From: Xenoacremonium recifei | Lineage: Eukaryota > Ascomycota > Sordariomycetes > Hypocreales > Nectriaceae | Direction: 5' to 3' | Length of the DNA: 64,000 nucleotides | Assembly: GCA_012184525.1 (NCBI GenBank) | Contig: WOFQ01000018.1 | Span: 372,001-436,000 of the forward strand | Part shown: positions 21,578 through 31,947 of the stretch, one piece after another | Numbering within the stretch: position 1 is the stretch's first letter | Layout: the number at the start of each line of letters is the position of its first letter | Program-made: the position numbers and the translations under genes | The notes under the pieces: model-generated | Database searches by the model: none | The model's input: the letters and a program-made list of their open reading frames with translations, nothing else | Told to the model about the DNA's origin: nothing

Positions 21578-23032
21578 ATGGACGACGCATTGAAGGCAGA
21601 ATACGAATCTCAGTCCCAGGATCTCCGCGCTGATCTCAAGAAATGGGAGAACGATTGGGTGCGAGCGAACAACGGGAAGAAGCCCCAGAGGGAGGATATC
21701 AAGGCGAACCCTGACATTGGTACGCTGCAGAATTGAAGGCTACTTGAACGCGACTGACTGGTAATAGCCTCGAAATACAAACAGTATGCCAAGCTTCGCG
21801 ACATCATCGCTGGCAAGATCCCTCCGCCCTCGAAAGAACCCCCCAAGGAGCAGTCCCGAGCTGCCAAACGAAAGTCCGATCCTCTACCCGCCGCTACACC
21901 GAGCAAGCGTTCGAAGACCTTCGAGACCCCGTCAAAGAACCGTGTCAGTGATGAAGGACTCATGAACACGCCCGGAATCTCCAGAAAGCTCTTCAGCCCA
22001 GCCTCTGTGACCTCGCTTGGTCCGACTCCTCAGCGAGATGGGCGTGTCCTTGGTCTTTTTGACCTCTTAGTCGAGCAAGAACTGGGCACTCCGTCGCGCA
22101 GGGATGCCCAGGGCAACGACAAATCACGCGGCAAGGTCATAGCTACGCCAAGCAAGCGCAAATTTGCCTCTGACGAGGAGTCGACCCCTCGAGGAGGCCG
22201 AACCCCGATGTCCTCAAGCAAACGCCAGATGCTGAACAGCTTTATGACACCTCTGAAGAACAAAGATCACAATGCCTCGGCTGTGACGCCCAGCTCGGTG
22301 TCTAAGCTCAACTTTGACACACCCGCTTTTCTCAAAAGGCACTCGCTCCCGGTGCTGGACGAGAATGGAGAGTTTGATGCACCAGCCCCTCTCAGACTAC
22401 CCCGGAAACCCCTTGTGCGCGGATTGAGCGAGATTGTGGCTAGCCTGCGAAAGGTTGAGGAGGATCGGTTTGATGACGATCTGGAAGCACTACGAGAAGC
22501 TGAGGGCGACGCTACGGGTGCACCAAACCCCCCTGTTCTGGCGAAGCCGAAGGAAGATATCTTGGCCGCTGATAGCCAAGCTCGAAATCTACCATTGGGT
22601 GGTTTCGATGATGAGGGAGCCTACGACAGCCCCGTGGAGGAAGGCTTGGACCGTAATGGGAACCCACTTAGGGTGTTCAAGAAGAAGGGACAGAAGAGAA
22701 CCACACGCAAGGTCAACATGAAACCGACACGGACGAAGCGCCCAGCCGACATGGGTGAAGGTCAACAGAGCGATAGCGACGATGAGGACGCGATACCCGA
22801 GACTCAGGAAGGAAACCGAGGTGCTGGCTCAGACTCTGAGTTTGAAGAGTCGCAGAAGAAGAAGAAGAAGCCTGCCAAGGCCAAGGCACCGCCAAAGAAG
22901 GAGGGTACAGTCAAGAAGGCGGCGCGGAAGGTCAACGAGCTGGCTCACGCAAACTTCCAGCGGTTGAAGCTGAAGAACACTGGAGCCAAGGGTGGCCCAG
23001 GATACAATAGCCGATTCCGCCGTAAGCGGTAG
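21578..23032 (+). CDS. sld2: DNA replication regulator Sld2 (Drc1/RecQ4 N-terminal type)
   Basis: Two exons, 21578-21719 and 21768-23032 (48-nt intron), encode 468 residues. Sld2 is phosphorylated by S-phase CDK and binds Dpb11, bringing GINS and Pol epsilon to origins. The N-terminal block (DLRADLKKWENDWVRANNGK, then SKYKQYAKLRDIIAGKIPPP) is the conserved Sld2 signature, completed by the splice. The middle is rich in TP and SP dipeptides next to basic residues (ATPSKR, ETPSKN, GTPSRR, ATPSKRK, FMTPLKNK), candidate CDK sites. The conserved RPLPRKPLVRG-like block is seen as PAPLRLPRKPLVRGLSEIVA. The C-terminus is Lys-rich and ends HANFQRLKLKN with a basic tail. Two MluI boxes upstream suggest G1/S expression. 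Confidence 0.93.
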
Positions 23033-23882
23033 ACTTTCGATTGAGAATGGAGGACCATCATGATGGGACGAATGTTTAACGATGAATGAATTTCATGCCA
23101 GGCGTTTGGAGGATAGCATACATATATACCACTAGAGCTATGGGGGGCATGCTGAAGTTGTTGAGATTTTGAGCTTCCTAGCGCAGCGCTTAGTACTTGT
23201 AGCAAAGGGTAAACAATGGAACTATTTCACGCATGGGTCTTTTCTCATTTCTATTGTTCTTTTTTTCGGCTCTCACTTCGCCAGCGAGCCTCCGTCCAAG
23301 TGAACCTGGGACTCGATGTTGTTCCCAAAGGGGCTAAGCGTGACTTCCCACTTGGGCTCTCTCGACCCTAGACTCTTTCACTCGATGCCTCCAACAAAGC
23401 AGCTCTCAGATATTAATATCCCCGAAGCCAAAACAGCGTCTTTCGCACGGTGCCCCTTGTGTTCCTTAGCCCCCGGTCCGAGGCTTGCTTTGTATGGCTT
23501 TGTATATTCCATAATGGTCGCCCCGCCCTATCATTGTTCAAAGGCTTTGTTGAAGCGCGTCGGGGGGTGGTGAGCGAGAGCGCGTGCTCTCAACCTGCTA
23601 CCCAGAGCCTTTGGTGCGCTGGATTCTGGAGTGTCTGAGTCTTTGAATGAGATGGGGGTATTTTGGGGCGCTTTTTGGATCTGGGCTTGGTTCACTGGGC
23701 GTCTGGGGGATGCATCAAGATACAAAAGCGTTTGATGACCCTGAACTGAGCGTTTCTGTTTGATTGCCATTTTTGGATATTTGGAAAGTATTCACGTTTG
23801 AACAACACCACGCTCGTTTTATGAGGATTTAGTGAGCCAATTACCCCAAATAGGAGGCAAATTCACTGACAACTTCCCAGAT
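23033..23882. other. Intergenic region sld2 / dim-2
   Basis: No gene recognised. A non-ATG open extension of the methyltransferase frame begins at 23832. An upstream coding exon cannot be excluded. Confidence 0.45.
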
Positions 23883-26800
23883 ATGGATTGGGAAGAGTAT
23901 AACAGTGGGCTTCAAGCCATTGAGCAATGGACCAAATTCCAGGATGAGTTTTGGCAAACTGACGATCTGGATCTGGATTGTCCAGAGACAACTCAAGCGG
24001 ACGTGTTAGAAGACATCTTCCTGTCGGATTTCATCATGGAGCTGGACTCTGCGGATGCTTCTTTGGCTTCTGAGGCCGTACATTACCCATTTCCCGGAGA
24101 CGACGACGCGGAACAGCCTTCAGACGAAGTTCTTCTGGCGTTGACGCAGGATGAAAGCTTGAGACTGCAGACCGAAGACCTGACCGAAGACCTCATTACA
24201 CTTGAAGATGATCCTGTCTCTCCAGTCACGCCAGTTACCAGCCCCGACATGCCCAAGGGCACGAAAGTGGTCGTCGAAGTGCCTGAGTCGACACTTTTTA
24301 CGCCACGCTCCTGCTACGAACCCTACGACCCGGGCTGCCCAACGCTCCCTGAAGTTGAAGCCATCTCCAGCCTCTGTGATGAAGCCAAGAAGATCGGACG
24401 GCACGATGATAGCTTCATAGAACTCCAACTCGATGACTTCGCAATTTACCACGATCGACCAGAGTATCCCGAGGAGATGCGCTCGCTTCACCAGCTTGAC
24501 ACCAAGGTTGGCCACACTGGTTTCTTTTTCGACGGGGTCTTGAGCGCTGGAGTCCTACGATTCTTCGTCAAGAGGGTGCCCATCGCCGCGTTGCCAATCG
24601 GTGATTATGGGTCGTTGTCGAAGCACACCGTTCGACACAAGATATGGCTGAGATCGAACCTGAACCGAACCCGCGAAGTGTACTATCGCCTCGGAACTCC
24701 AGCCAAAGAATACCGCCGCTTCTTCGACCCGTTCCTCTGGGTGGCTGACTTGTCCAAGCATTTTGTCGACTTCGTACGGGTCATGGGCGACAATCATCGC
24801 CAAGTCTCAATCTTCCATTTTCGCAGTACATTTTGCACGTGGCTCAACAGAATTCACCGAGACGCCCCTGAGTATATGGCGTGGAAGAAGCAGCATCCCA
24901 GCGACGATTTTCGTACGTCGATCGTCGCAAATCTTGGGTTCTTATACAAGGAGGCAGTAGGCGTGCTTGCGTACGACAATGCTTCTCAGCACACCATCTG
25001 GGATGAAATCCTCCATAAGAAGCACTACGAGGCCTGCGAGCCACAGGGAGGTGAGGGAGGCACCATCCCTCGGACGGTCGTCACCCAATATATCTACGAC
25101 TGCTTCAAGGACCTCCCGTTCCGCGATACGATGGAGGCCGTGGCCCTCAGTGAGGCCACCGTCGCGTTTCGCGACGAGGTCATCAGGGAGCACGACCTTG
25201 CACGCGCCGCACCCTTGACCGTCGGCACGGCTGAGGCCCTGGCTCGGTCCACCGCCGAGCGAATACAGAAGATCAAGCCGGGAGACACCATCAGCACGGC
25301 CCCTGATGAGGAGGACTCGGGCACCAAATGGCGTCAGGGCAGCCCCTCGAGCACAAAGCGGTGGTACGGCCTTGTCCAGAGCGTCCACAACGGTAATCGT
25401 GGACGCAAAACCTTCGATATAATATGGTACTATCGCGCCGAGGACACTCTCTGTGGCTCTATGAGGTACCCGTGGGCGAATGAGCTGTTCCTCTCAAACC
25501 ATTGCTCATGTTTCGAACCGATCAAGATCCGAGCCGACCAGGTGCTGGATGTCCACGAAGTCGAGTTCTTCGGCAAGCCAGACACAAAGGCTGAGTTCTT
25601 CTGCCGGCAGACATGGATTTCAGCCGAGCGCCAGATGGCAACGCTCACACCAGAGGAGCTATACTGTGTGCACCACCGACAAGTCCAGGAGTCCACACCA
25701 CTGTATAAACCGGGCGAGACGAGACTAGTCGTGATCGATCGTAAGACACAGAGATCTGAACCCTGCGAGTTCATGTGCTCGTACACGGAAGACAGCGCTG
25801 AGATCTTTCGATTTCGGCAACTACATCGCCGCCGAGACGTCGACTCCTCGGCCAAAGATGCACCCCCCAACGAGCTCGTCTATGGTCAACGACTCATCGA
25901 GGTCCGCAAGAATCGTATTCATAAGCCCTGCTACGTGCGTTTCTTCCTACCCGACCAACCCATACCATGCCCCTACGACCGCCGCGGTGTAGGCGGCTTC
26001 TTCTATATAACACATCAGGAGACGTACTCGCCGACTAGCGCACCTGTTTTCACACCCCTCGCGGAGTTTCCCACATCTCTCAAGCAGGGGTTTGACCCCG
26101 ATGCTTCTATTCCCCAGCTACGCGGCTTCGATCTCTTCTGTGGCGGCGGCAACTTTGGACGCGGTCTCGAGGACGGTGGCGCCGTGGCTATGAAATGGGC
26201 CAACGACTTTTACGATACCGCATTACACACATACATGGCCAACGCAGCAACTTCCGAATCCGTCAAGCCGTTCCTGGGCTCGATCGACGACCTGCAAAGA
26301 CAAGCCATCCAGGGCGCCTTCGCGAGTAATGTGCCGGAGCCAGGCGAGGTCGACTTTGTGTCTGGCGGTTCCCCCTGTCCGGGCTTCTCGCTGCTCACCA
26401 ACGACCGGACGACACCTGCGCAGCGCAAGAACCAGAGTCTTGTCGCTGCATTTGCGAGCTTTATTGATCTATATCGTCCGCGGCTGGCACTGTTGGAGAA
26501 CGTACCGGGACTGGTGCAGCGCGGCGCCAACCCTCACGATGTCTTTGGCCAACTGGTGTGTGCTATCGTCGGGCTGGGTTACCAGGCTGAGATGTTCTTC
26601 ATAGACGCCTCCGAGTGCGGCTCACCCCAGCGCCGCCCGCGTGTCTTCGTTTTCTTCGCAGCCCCTGGCACCCCTTTACCACGCCATCCCTTGCAGACAC
26701 ATGCTCATCCGCCCAAAGCGAAGGCCTCTGGTGTCGGTCGTCTATCAAATGGCGAATATATGGCGCAGCGACTCCTCGGTGAACCAACTCCCTTTCCATT

Positions 26801-27653
26801 CCTCAGCACCGCCGCAGCAACCGCAGATCTTCCGCCCATCTACGACGGGAAGCCGGACATCTGCGTGCCCTTCCCTGACCATCGCACCAGTATTGGCGTC
26901 ACACGCATGCTTCGCTCACAAATCCGACAGATCCCTACGCGGCCTTATGGCATGAACTTTGCGCGCTCGTGGTTTGGCAGCAGCGTCTCGAAGAGGGGGA
27001 TCATGACTCCAGCTGAGCGCGCGTTCTTCCCTCACGATGGCGACTCACGGTGCCGCCCAAACAGCAATGCATATGGACGACACTTTGGGAACAGGCCGCT
27101 GGAGACAGTGACCACGAGGCAGAGTCCTGGGGATGCGAAGAATGGGAGGACTTTGCATTGGCGGGAGGATCGACCGATGACTATTATGGAGGCGAGACGT
27201 GCGCAGGGGTTCCGTGACGATGAGGTGTTGTTGGGATTGCCGAGCGAGCAATACAAGATCGTGGGAAACAGTGTAGCCCGTGAGGTGGCTGTGGCTTTGG
27301 GACTGGTCATCCGTGAGGCTGTCGTGGGCTCATTGTTAGATCAGGGGGATGTTACCAATGTCTTGCCCTGGGAAGACGCCCCTGAAATACTCATTGAGTC
27401 AGACTCGGAAGAGGAGGAGGACGACCGTTCCCGCAAGAGTCCTAGCGAGACACCTGCGACGACAATCCACAGTCCAACGCCGCCTCCATCCAAAAAGCGT
27501 GGCCGATCGACGAGTATTGCTGTTGAACTGGTGGCCAAGGCGAATCGCAGCTCAAGGAGTATCGATGCCCCGTCGGTGATGAGAGGAGCTGACCGTGGTG
27601 TTGTCGAACCGAGCCCTCTCGGGACGACCGTGATTTGTATAGACGAGGATTGA
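23883..27653 (+). CDS. dim-2: DIM-2-type DNA (cytosine-5) methyltransferase
   Basis: A single exon of 1256 residues counted from the first ATG. DIM-2 is the fungal cytosine methyltransferase which, in Neurospora, is recruited by HP1 to H3K9-methylated, repeat-derived DNA. The acidic N-terminal ~400 residues include an AALPIGDYGS-type conserved region. Two BAH-like domains follow (about 470-580 and 610-720). The catalytic domain is complete: motif I FDLFCGGGNFGRGLEDGG (~745), motif IV GGSPCPGFS with the catalytic Cys (~830), motif VI LLENVPGLV, motif VIII SPQRRPRVFVFF, motif IX TVTTRQSPGD and motif X YKIVGNSVAREVA. An acidic-then-basic tail (ESDSEEEEDD, KKRGRSTS) follows and may contain a nuclear signal. 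No stop or frameshift breaks it, so it appears functional. The start is the first ATG; Neurospora DIM-2 is somewhat longer, so an upstream exon is possible. Confidence 0.93.
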   Translation: MDWEEYNSGLQAIEQWTKFQDEFWQTDDLDLDCPETTQADVLEDIFLSDFIMELDSADASLASEAVHYPFPGDDDAEQPSDEVLLALTQDESLRLQTEDLTEDLITLEDDPVSPVTPVTSPDMPKGTKVVVEVPESTLFTPRSCYEPYDPGCPTLPEVEAISSLCDEAKKIGRHDDSFIELQLDDFAIYHDRPEYPEEMRSLHQLDTKVGHTGFFFDGVLSAGVLRFFVKRVPIAALPIGDYGSLSKHTVRHKIWLRSNLNRTREVYYRLGTPAKEYRRFFDPFLWVADLSKHFVDFVRVMGDNHRQVSIFHFRSTFCTWLNRIHRDAPEYMAWKKQHPSDDFRTSIVANLGFLYKEAVGVLAYDNASQHTIWDEILHKKHYEACEPQGGEGGTIPRTVVTQYIYDCFKDLPFRDTMEAVALSEATVAFRDEVIREHDLARAAPLTVGTAEALARSTAERIQKIKPGDTISTAPDEEDSGTKWRQGSPSSTKRWYGLVQSVHNGNRGRKTFDIIWYYRAEDTLCGSMRYPWANELFLSNHCSCFEPIKIRADQVLDVHEVEFFGKPDTKAEFFCRQTWISAERQMATLTPEELYCVHHRQVQESTPLYKPGETRLVVIDRKTQRSEPCEFMCSYTEDSAEIFRFRQLHRRRDVDSSAKDAPPNELVYGQRLIEVRKNRIHKPCYVRFFLPDQPIPCPYDRRGVGGFFYITHQETYSPTSAPVFTPLAEFPTSLKQGFDPDASIPQLRGFDLFCGGGNFGRGLEDGGAVAMKWANDFYDTALHTYMANAATSESVKPFLGSIDDLQRQAIQGAFASNVPEPGEVDFVSGGSPCPGFSLLTNDRTTPAQRKNQSLVAAFASFIDLYRPRLALLENVPGLVQRGANPHDVFGQLVCAIVGLGYQAEMFFIDASECGSPQRRPRVFVFFAAPGTPLPRHPLQTHAHPPKAKASGVGRLSNGEYMAQRLLGEPTPFPFLSTAAATADLPPIYDGKPDICVPFPDHRTSIGVTRMLRSQIRQIPTRPYGMNFARSWFGSSVSKRGIMTPAERAFFPHDGDSRCRPNSNAYGRHFGNRPLETVTTRQSPGDAKNGRTLHWREDRPMTIMEARRAQGFRDDEVLLGLPSEQYKIVGNSVAREVAVALGLVIREAVVGSLLDQGDVTNVLPWEDAPEILIESDSEEEEDDRSRKSPSETPATTIHSPTPPPSKKRGRSTSIAVELVAKANRSSRSIDAPSVMRGADRGVVEPSPLGTTVICIDED

Positions 27654-28090
27654 TGGAGTTGAGGGGATTGGAGTTGGGGGATTCTGATAGACTTGGCGAT
27701 ATGGGCTTGGACAGCCCTCTTTGAAGCGTGTTTGGCGTTTGGGCTAAGATACCATTTGATAGACATACAGCATTATTCATACAAATCGCATCCTCAAACA
27801 GCACCTACAATGCACGCGCAAACTAATGCATACCTTACGTTAGCCTCCGCTCATTGACTTTAAACATCCTACGGCAGCAGAAGGTAACTGATGAAGACGC
27901 CCATGAAGATGGTGTTGAGCACCTTGACCCGCAAAAATGTTTCTCCGAAGTCCACCTCTCTCCCGCCCGGATCGTTTAGGCAGGTAGCCAGCCTCCGTCA
28001 TCACTGCCCTTGTGTGTACCTCAGCTACTTACCTCCACGAAATCGCCGAAGGGTCCTTACCATCTTCATCTCTTCCGCATACAAATCACA
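27654..28090. other. Intergenic region dim-2 / rpt3
   Basis: No gene recognised; contains the rpt3 promoter and leader. I did not find a clear proteasome-type control element by eye. Confidence 0.5.
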
Positions 28091-29509
28091 ATGGCCGACG
28101 CCGCTGTCGAACTCGCGCCATCAGCGCGCAACAAGGCCTTGCCATCAACCATCCCAATGACCGACAACTTCGAGGGGATCTATACCGGTGGCAACGATGA
28201 CTACGCAACGATGAAGAAGTTGCAAAGGCAGCTGGAGTATGTCAATATCTGGACTTGCGTTGGGTTCATAGCTAATGAGTCCTCCTTCTAGATACATCCA
28301 GCTACAAGAGGAATATATCAAGGACGAGCAACGGTTCGTTTATACGCCAATACGCACCGCCGTCGCGACAGACTATTGACCATGGTACAGGAGCTTGAAG
28401 CGGGAGCTTGTCCGCGCACAGGAAGAGATCACACGCATTCAGAGCGTGCCTCTCGTCATCGGCCAGTTTATGGAGGCCATCGATCAAAAGTACGCCTCCT
28501 CGAATACCCTCACTCACCGCTTCTAACCAGCGTGTTCAGTACCGGCATTGTCCAATCCAGCACCGGCTCCAACTACGTCGTCCGAATCCTCTCCATCCTC
28601 GACCGCGAGAAGCTCAAGGCTTCGTCCTCCGTCGCCCTCCACCGCCACTCCAATGCCCTCGTCGATATTCTCCCACCAGAAGCCGACTCCTCCATCGCCA
28701 TGCTTGGCGCCGACGAGAAACCCGATGTCACATACGCCGACGTTGGTGGTCTGGATATGCAGAAGCAGGAGATCCGCGAAGCCGTTGAGCTTCCCCTCAC
28801 CCATTTCGACCTCTACAAGCAAATCGGCATCGACCCTCCGCGAGGTGTCCTGCTCTACGGCCCTCCCGGTACCGGAAAGACCATGCTTGTCAAGGCCGTC
28901 GCCAACTCGACCACGGCCAACTTCATCCGCGTCGTCGGCTCCGAGTTCGTCCAGAAGTACCTCGGTGAAGGTCCCCGAATGGTTCGAGATGTCTTCCGCA
29001 TGGCTCGTGAGAACTCACCTGCTATCATCTTCATTGACGAGATCGATGCCATTGCCACGAAGCGATTCGACGCGCAAACGGGCGCCGACCGAGAAGTCCA
29101 GCGAATCCTGCTCGAGCTTCTGAATCAGATGGATGGTTTCGACCAGACATCCAACGTCAAGGTCATCATGGCCACCAACCGAGCAGACACACTTGACCCT
29201 GCCCTACTCCGTCCCGGTCGTCTAGACCGCAAGATCGAGTTCCCCTCACTACGCGATCGTCGCGAGCGCCGCCTCATCTTCAGCACCATCGCCGGCAAGA
29301 TGAGCCTCGCCCCCGAGGTCGACCTCGACTCCCTTATCGTCCGCAACGACCCCCTCTCCGGCGCTGTCATCGCCGCTATCATGCAGGAGGCCGGCCTGCG
29401 CGCCGTCCGCAAGAACCGGTACAACATCATCCAGAGCGACCTAGAAGACGCGTACTCGAGCCAGGTGAAGGGAACCAGCGACGAGAACAAGTTTGATTTC
29501 TACAAATAA
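28091..29509 (+). CDS. rpt3: 26S proteasome regulatory ATPase Rpt3 (subunit 6B)
   Basis: Four exons (28091-28236, 28292-28333, 28391-28489, 28540-29509) give 418 residues. Rpt3 is one of six AAA ATPases of the 19S base that unfold and translocate ubiquitylated substrates. After an N-terminal coiled coil (YATMKKLQRQLE, then YIQLQEEYIKDEQR), the OB-fold follows (IQSVPLVIGQFMEAIDQN, GSNYVVRILSILDREKL, SVALHRHSNALVDILPPEA). The AAA module has Walker A GPPGTGKTM, Walker B IIFIDEIDAI and the second region of homology up to LLRPGRLDRKIEFP. The C-terminus ends FDFYK, matching the hydrophobic-Tyr-X motif that docks into the 20S ring. Exon 4 could start at 28531 instead (three extra residues), but the family pattern DQN-TGIV favours 28540. 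Confidence 0.96.
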
Positions 29510-30621
29510 GCTGCTTCCTGGGAGGGAATCTGTACGATTTGCTGGGAGGACGCATTCTACACGACCTATCTGAACCGGGGGTTCTCGTTGGGAGTTGGGC
29601 TTTGGAACAAAGGGGGGAACCGCGAGGGATGCACCACAGATTCTAATCGATATATGGAGTAGGGCGCTGCATTACCATAGAGGCATCTGGGGCATTGTAC
29701 TATATCACAATACGAAAGCCCGTCGCATACGGAGAACTCCGTAGAGAATGTCGAATAATGACTGGAATGCCTTTTGATTGTTTGTCTATTTAACATGGGT
29801 GTTAAACTAACATCGCAGCTAGAGAGCAAGATCCCTTCATAACATCATTAAGCTCCTCAATGAGGCGCATTCCAAACACCAGGGGCCGTCGCAAACAAGC
29901 CCCGGTCCAAACTCCTTGTCCATGGTTCCCTTTTGCCAAGCAGGATTTTCTTTTCGTCGTCCCCTTTTATGTATGCCCTGAACCAGACCACCCCGGCGCA
30001 GCCCGTCCCGAGACGAGCGCGCATTATGCTTTAAAAACCAGACAATAGACAGAAAGTAACACAATCCTTGACGGGAGAAAGCAAAACCACAGCCCGGACG
30101 TGACGTCCGGTGTGGTATCAAAAACAGCGAAACTCCGCGGTCGAAGCTAGAATACACGCTTGCGCGACGTAGCATCTCATTCCCTTTCCGGGTATATCCT
30201 CCGGGTATATCCTCCATGTATGGGGAGCGACAGCAGCCAAGTAGAATGTGGTGTTGAAGAACCGACAAACAGATAAACAAACAACCAGTAGACAAGTGTT
30301 GAAGAAACATGTGAAAGCTTCGGTAAGCGATCCAATGCTCGTATTAGCATTACCCATTACGCCTCCCCGTGAGCGCCTGTGCTATGCATGATGAACGTCG
30401 TAAGCAGTCGTAAGAAAAGAGAGAGGTCGTTGGCCTCGGTGGATCGCCACCTGGGTGTGGTTGAAGGAGGTGTAACGGGTAAATTGAGCGTCTCGCTCCG
30501 AATTCAGCCATCAACCCGAGGGAGGAGGGATACGAGCAGAGAATCCTGTCAGCTCGATCCCAGACGGGTGTGGCCGGCAAAGTTGATAAACGTATGGTCG
30601 CCACGCTGGCTTCGCGGCTCT
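29510..30621. other. Convergent intergenic region
   Basis: No gene recognised over 1.1 kb between rpt3 and the folliculin homologue. A tandem duplication of CGGGTATATCCTC lies at about 30187-30214. Confidence 0.5.
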
Positions 30622-31947
30622 TTACGAGCTCAAGGTCACGCCGACCTCGAACAAGAGGTGGACAAACCTCTTGTGCAACTCGATGAAGAAGTCTGGCTGT
30701 CCGACAATCTCCGCCAGACCTCGAGCCCGGGGTGCGGAGGCACCGCCTCCACCCCCCATCCTTCGGGTGAACCCGCTACCCCCTGTCAGGAAGCTACTGC
30801 CGCCTCGGTCAGCCGCCGCGGACGTCTCAACTGTCGGTTGCTGAGTTGGATATCCGCCTCCGTAGAGGGCGCTGCCGATGGGAGACGCATCCGCGGCTCG
30901 CTCGGCCTCGGCCTCGGCCAGGTGCTGAATCCAGGTGGCGAGGTCATGGAAGGCGTTGGAAACAATGGCAAACGTCTTCATCGCCAGGCGTTCCTTGTGC
31001 GTGCTGAGCGCGAGGAAGGCATACACCCGCTTGTGACCCCGAGCATGCATGTCAGGAATCCGAAAGATGTAAGCCGTCGTATAACCTGCCATGCTGTCGC
31101 CAAAGAAAATAGGACCTCCTGAACCGACGAGACCGGCGCTTTGGGTGGTGACAAAGGCTGGCGACGTGGTTGACACTGGTGACGTAGGACTGGCGGTTGC
31201 AGGGGCGCGCGGCAATGTTTCGAAAGACAGGGTGCGCAAGCAGGAGGCACGGATCAGGGAGAAGGAGTCGGGCAGAATCGGGTCATGGGTTGAGGTGTAG
31301 TCGACATAGTGAACGTGGAAAGGTGTTCGATCGGAAGCAGTTGATGTAGATCGCGAGGTGTTGCGCGAGCTGTCGGGAGTTGCCCGCTGTCGAGCTCGGG
31401 GGGCATGCGCATCCTCGCGCTCACCGTCCGTATCGCTAGAGGACTGCGAGTTGGGAGGCGACACCTGCCCTCCAGCGCCAAAGACTCGTTCCGCTGGCGC
31501 ACGGGTACGCAAAGTCGGTCCACGAGTGTTATTTGTCAAGTCAACGCTTCCGTTCGCAGCTTGTTGTCGGCGAGGGAGGGTCATGGCGCAGTTGTCGCAT
31601 GGGCCCTGCTTCTTTGTAACAGTGTCGTCATAGGTTCGTCGAAAGCTCGAATCGCGACGTGGCTGCAAAGGAGGAGCTGCACGAGAGCTCTCTGTGATGG
31701 TATCAATTGCTGAAGATCCGCCGCTTGCAGAAGTCGCAGAACGTTGAAGGGCAATGCGATGATTTTGAGCTTCTTGTTCTGAAGCTGTGGCTGAAGATCG
31801 AGCAGAAGATCGAGGGTCATGAGCGGTCATAGAGCCGCCATCTTCATAACAGACGGTACATGACGCCGGAAGACCCTCGGTGACCATCAAAGGGGTCGGG
31901 CCATGGGTGTCGCAATAGTGAGCCAGACATAGCTGATTCACAACCAT
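30622..31947 (-). CDS. lst7: Folliculin homologue (Lst7-type, longin domain)
   Basis: A single exon. From the ATG at 31947 it has 441 residues; an upstream in-frame ATG at 32037 would give 471. The N-terminus, MVVNQLCLAHYCDTHGPTPL, matches the start of folliculin-type proteins (a Cys-rich HGP motif), and the CTVCY and CDNCAM pairs fit the zinc-ligand-like cysteines of fungal members. A long Ser/Pro/Arg-rich insert separates this from the longin half: HVHYVDYTSTHDPILPDSFS, LIRASCLRTLSFETLP, IFFGDSMAGYTTAYIFRIPD and HKRVYAFLALSTHKERLAMK. A Gly-rich loop and a short HKRFVHLLFEVGV end follow. Yeast Lst7 works with Lst4 as a GTPase-activating complex for Gtr2 at the vacuole in amino-acid signalling to TORC1. 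The DENN part of animal folliculin is absent, as in fungi. Start choice is uncertain. Confidence 0.85.
   Translation of the reverse strand: MVVNQLCLAHYCDTHGPTPLMVTEGLPASCTVCYEDGGSMTAHDPRSSARSSATASEQEAQNHRIALQRSATSASGGSSAIDTITESSRAAPPLQPRRDSSFRRTYDDTVTKKQGPCDNCAMTLPRRQQAANGSVDLTNNTRGPTLRTRAPAERVFGAGGQVSPPNSQSSSDTDGEREDAHAPRARQRATPDSSRNTSRSTSTASDRTPFHVHYVDYTSTHDPILPDSFSLIRASCLRTLSFETLPRAPATASPTSPVSTTSPAFVTTQSAGLVGSGGPIFFGDSMAGYTTAYIFRIPDMHARGHKRVYAFLALSTHKERLAMKTFAIVSNAFHDLATWIQHLAEAEAERAADASPIGSALYGGGYPTQQPTVETSAAADRGGSSFLTGGSGFTRRMGGGGGASAPRARGLAEIVGQPDFFIELHKRFVHLLFEVGVTLSS

Noticed and set aside
23832..23882. Upstream extension of the dim-2 frame
   Set aside because: It begins at GTG, not ATG, and adds only 17 residues; the first ATG at 23883 is preferred, though an unseen upstream exon is possible.
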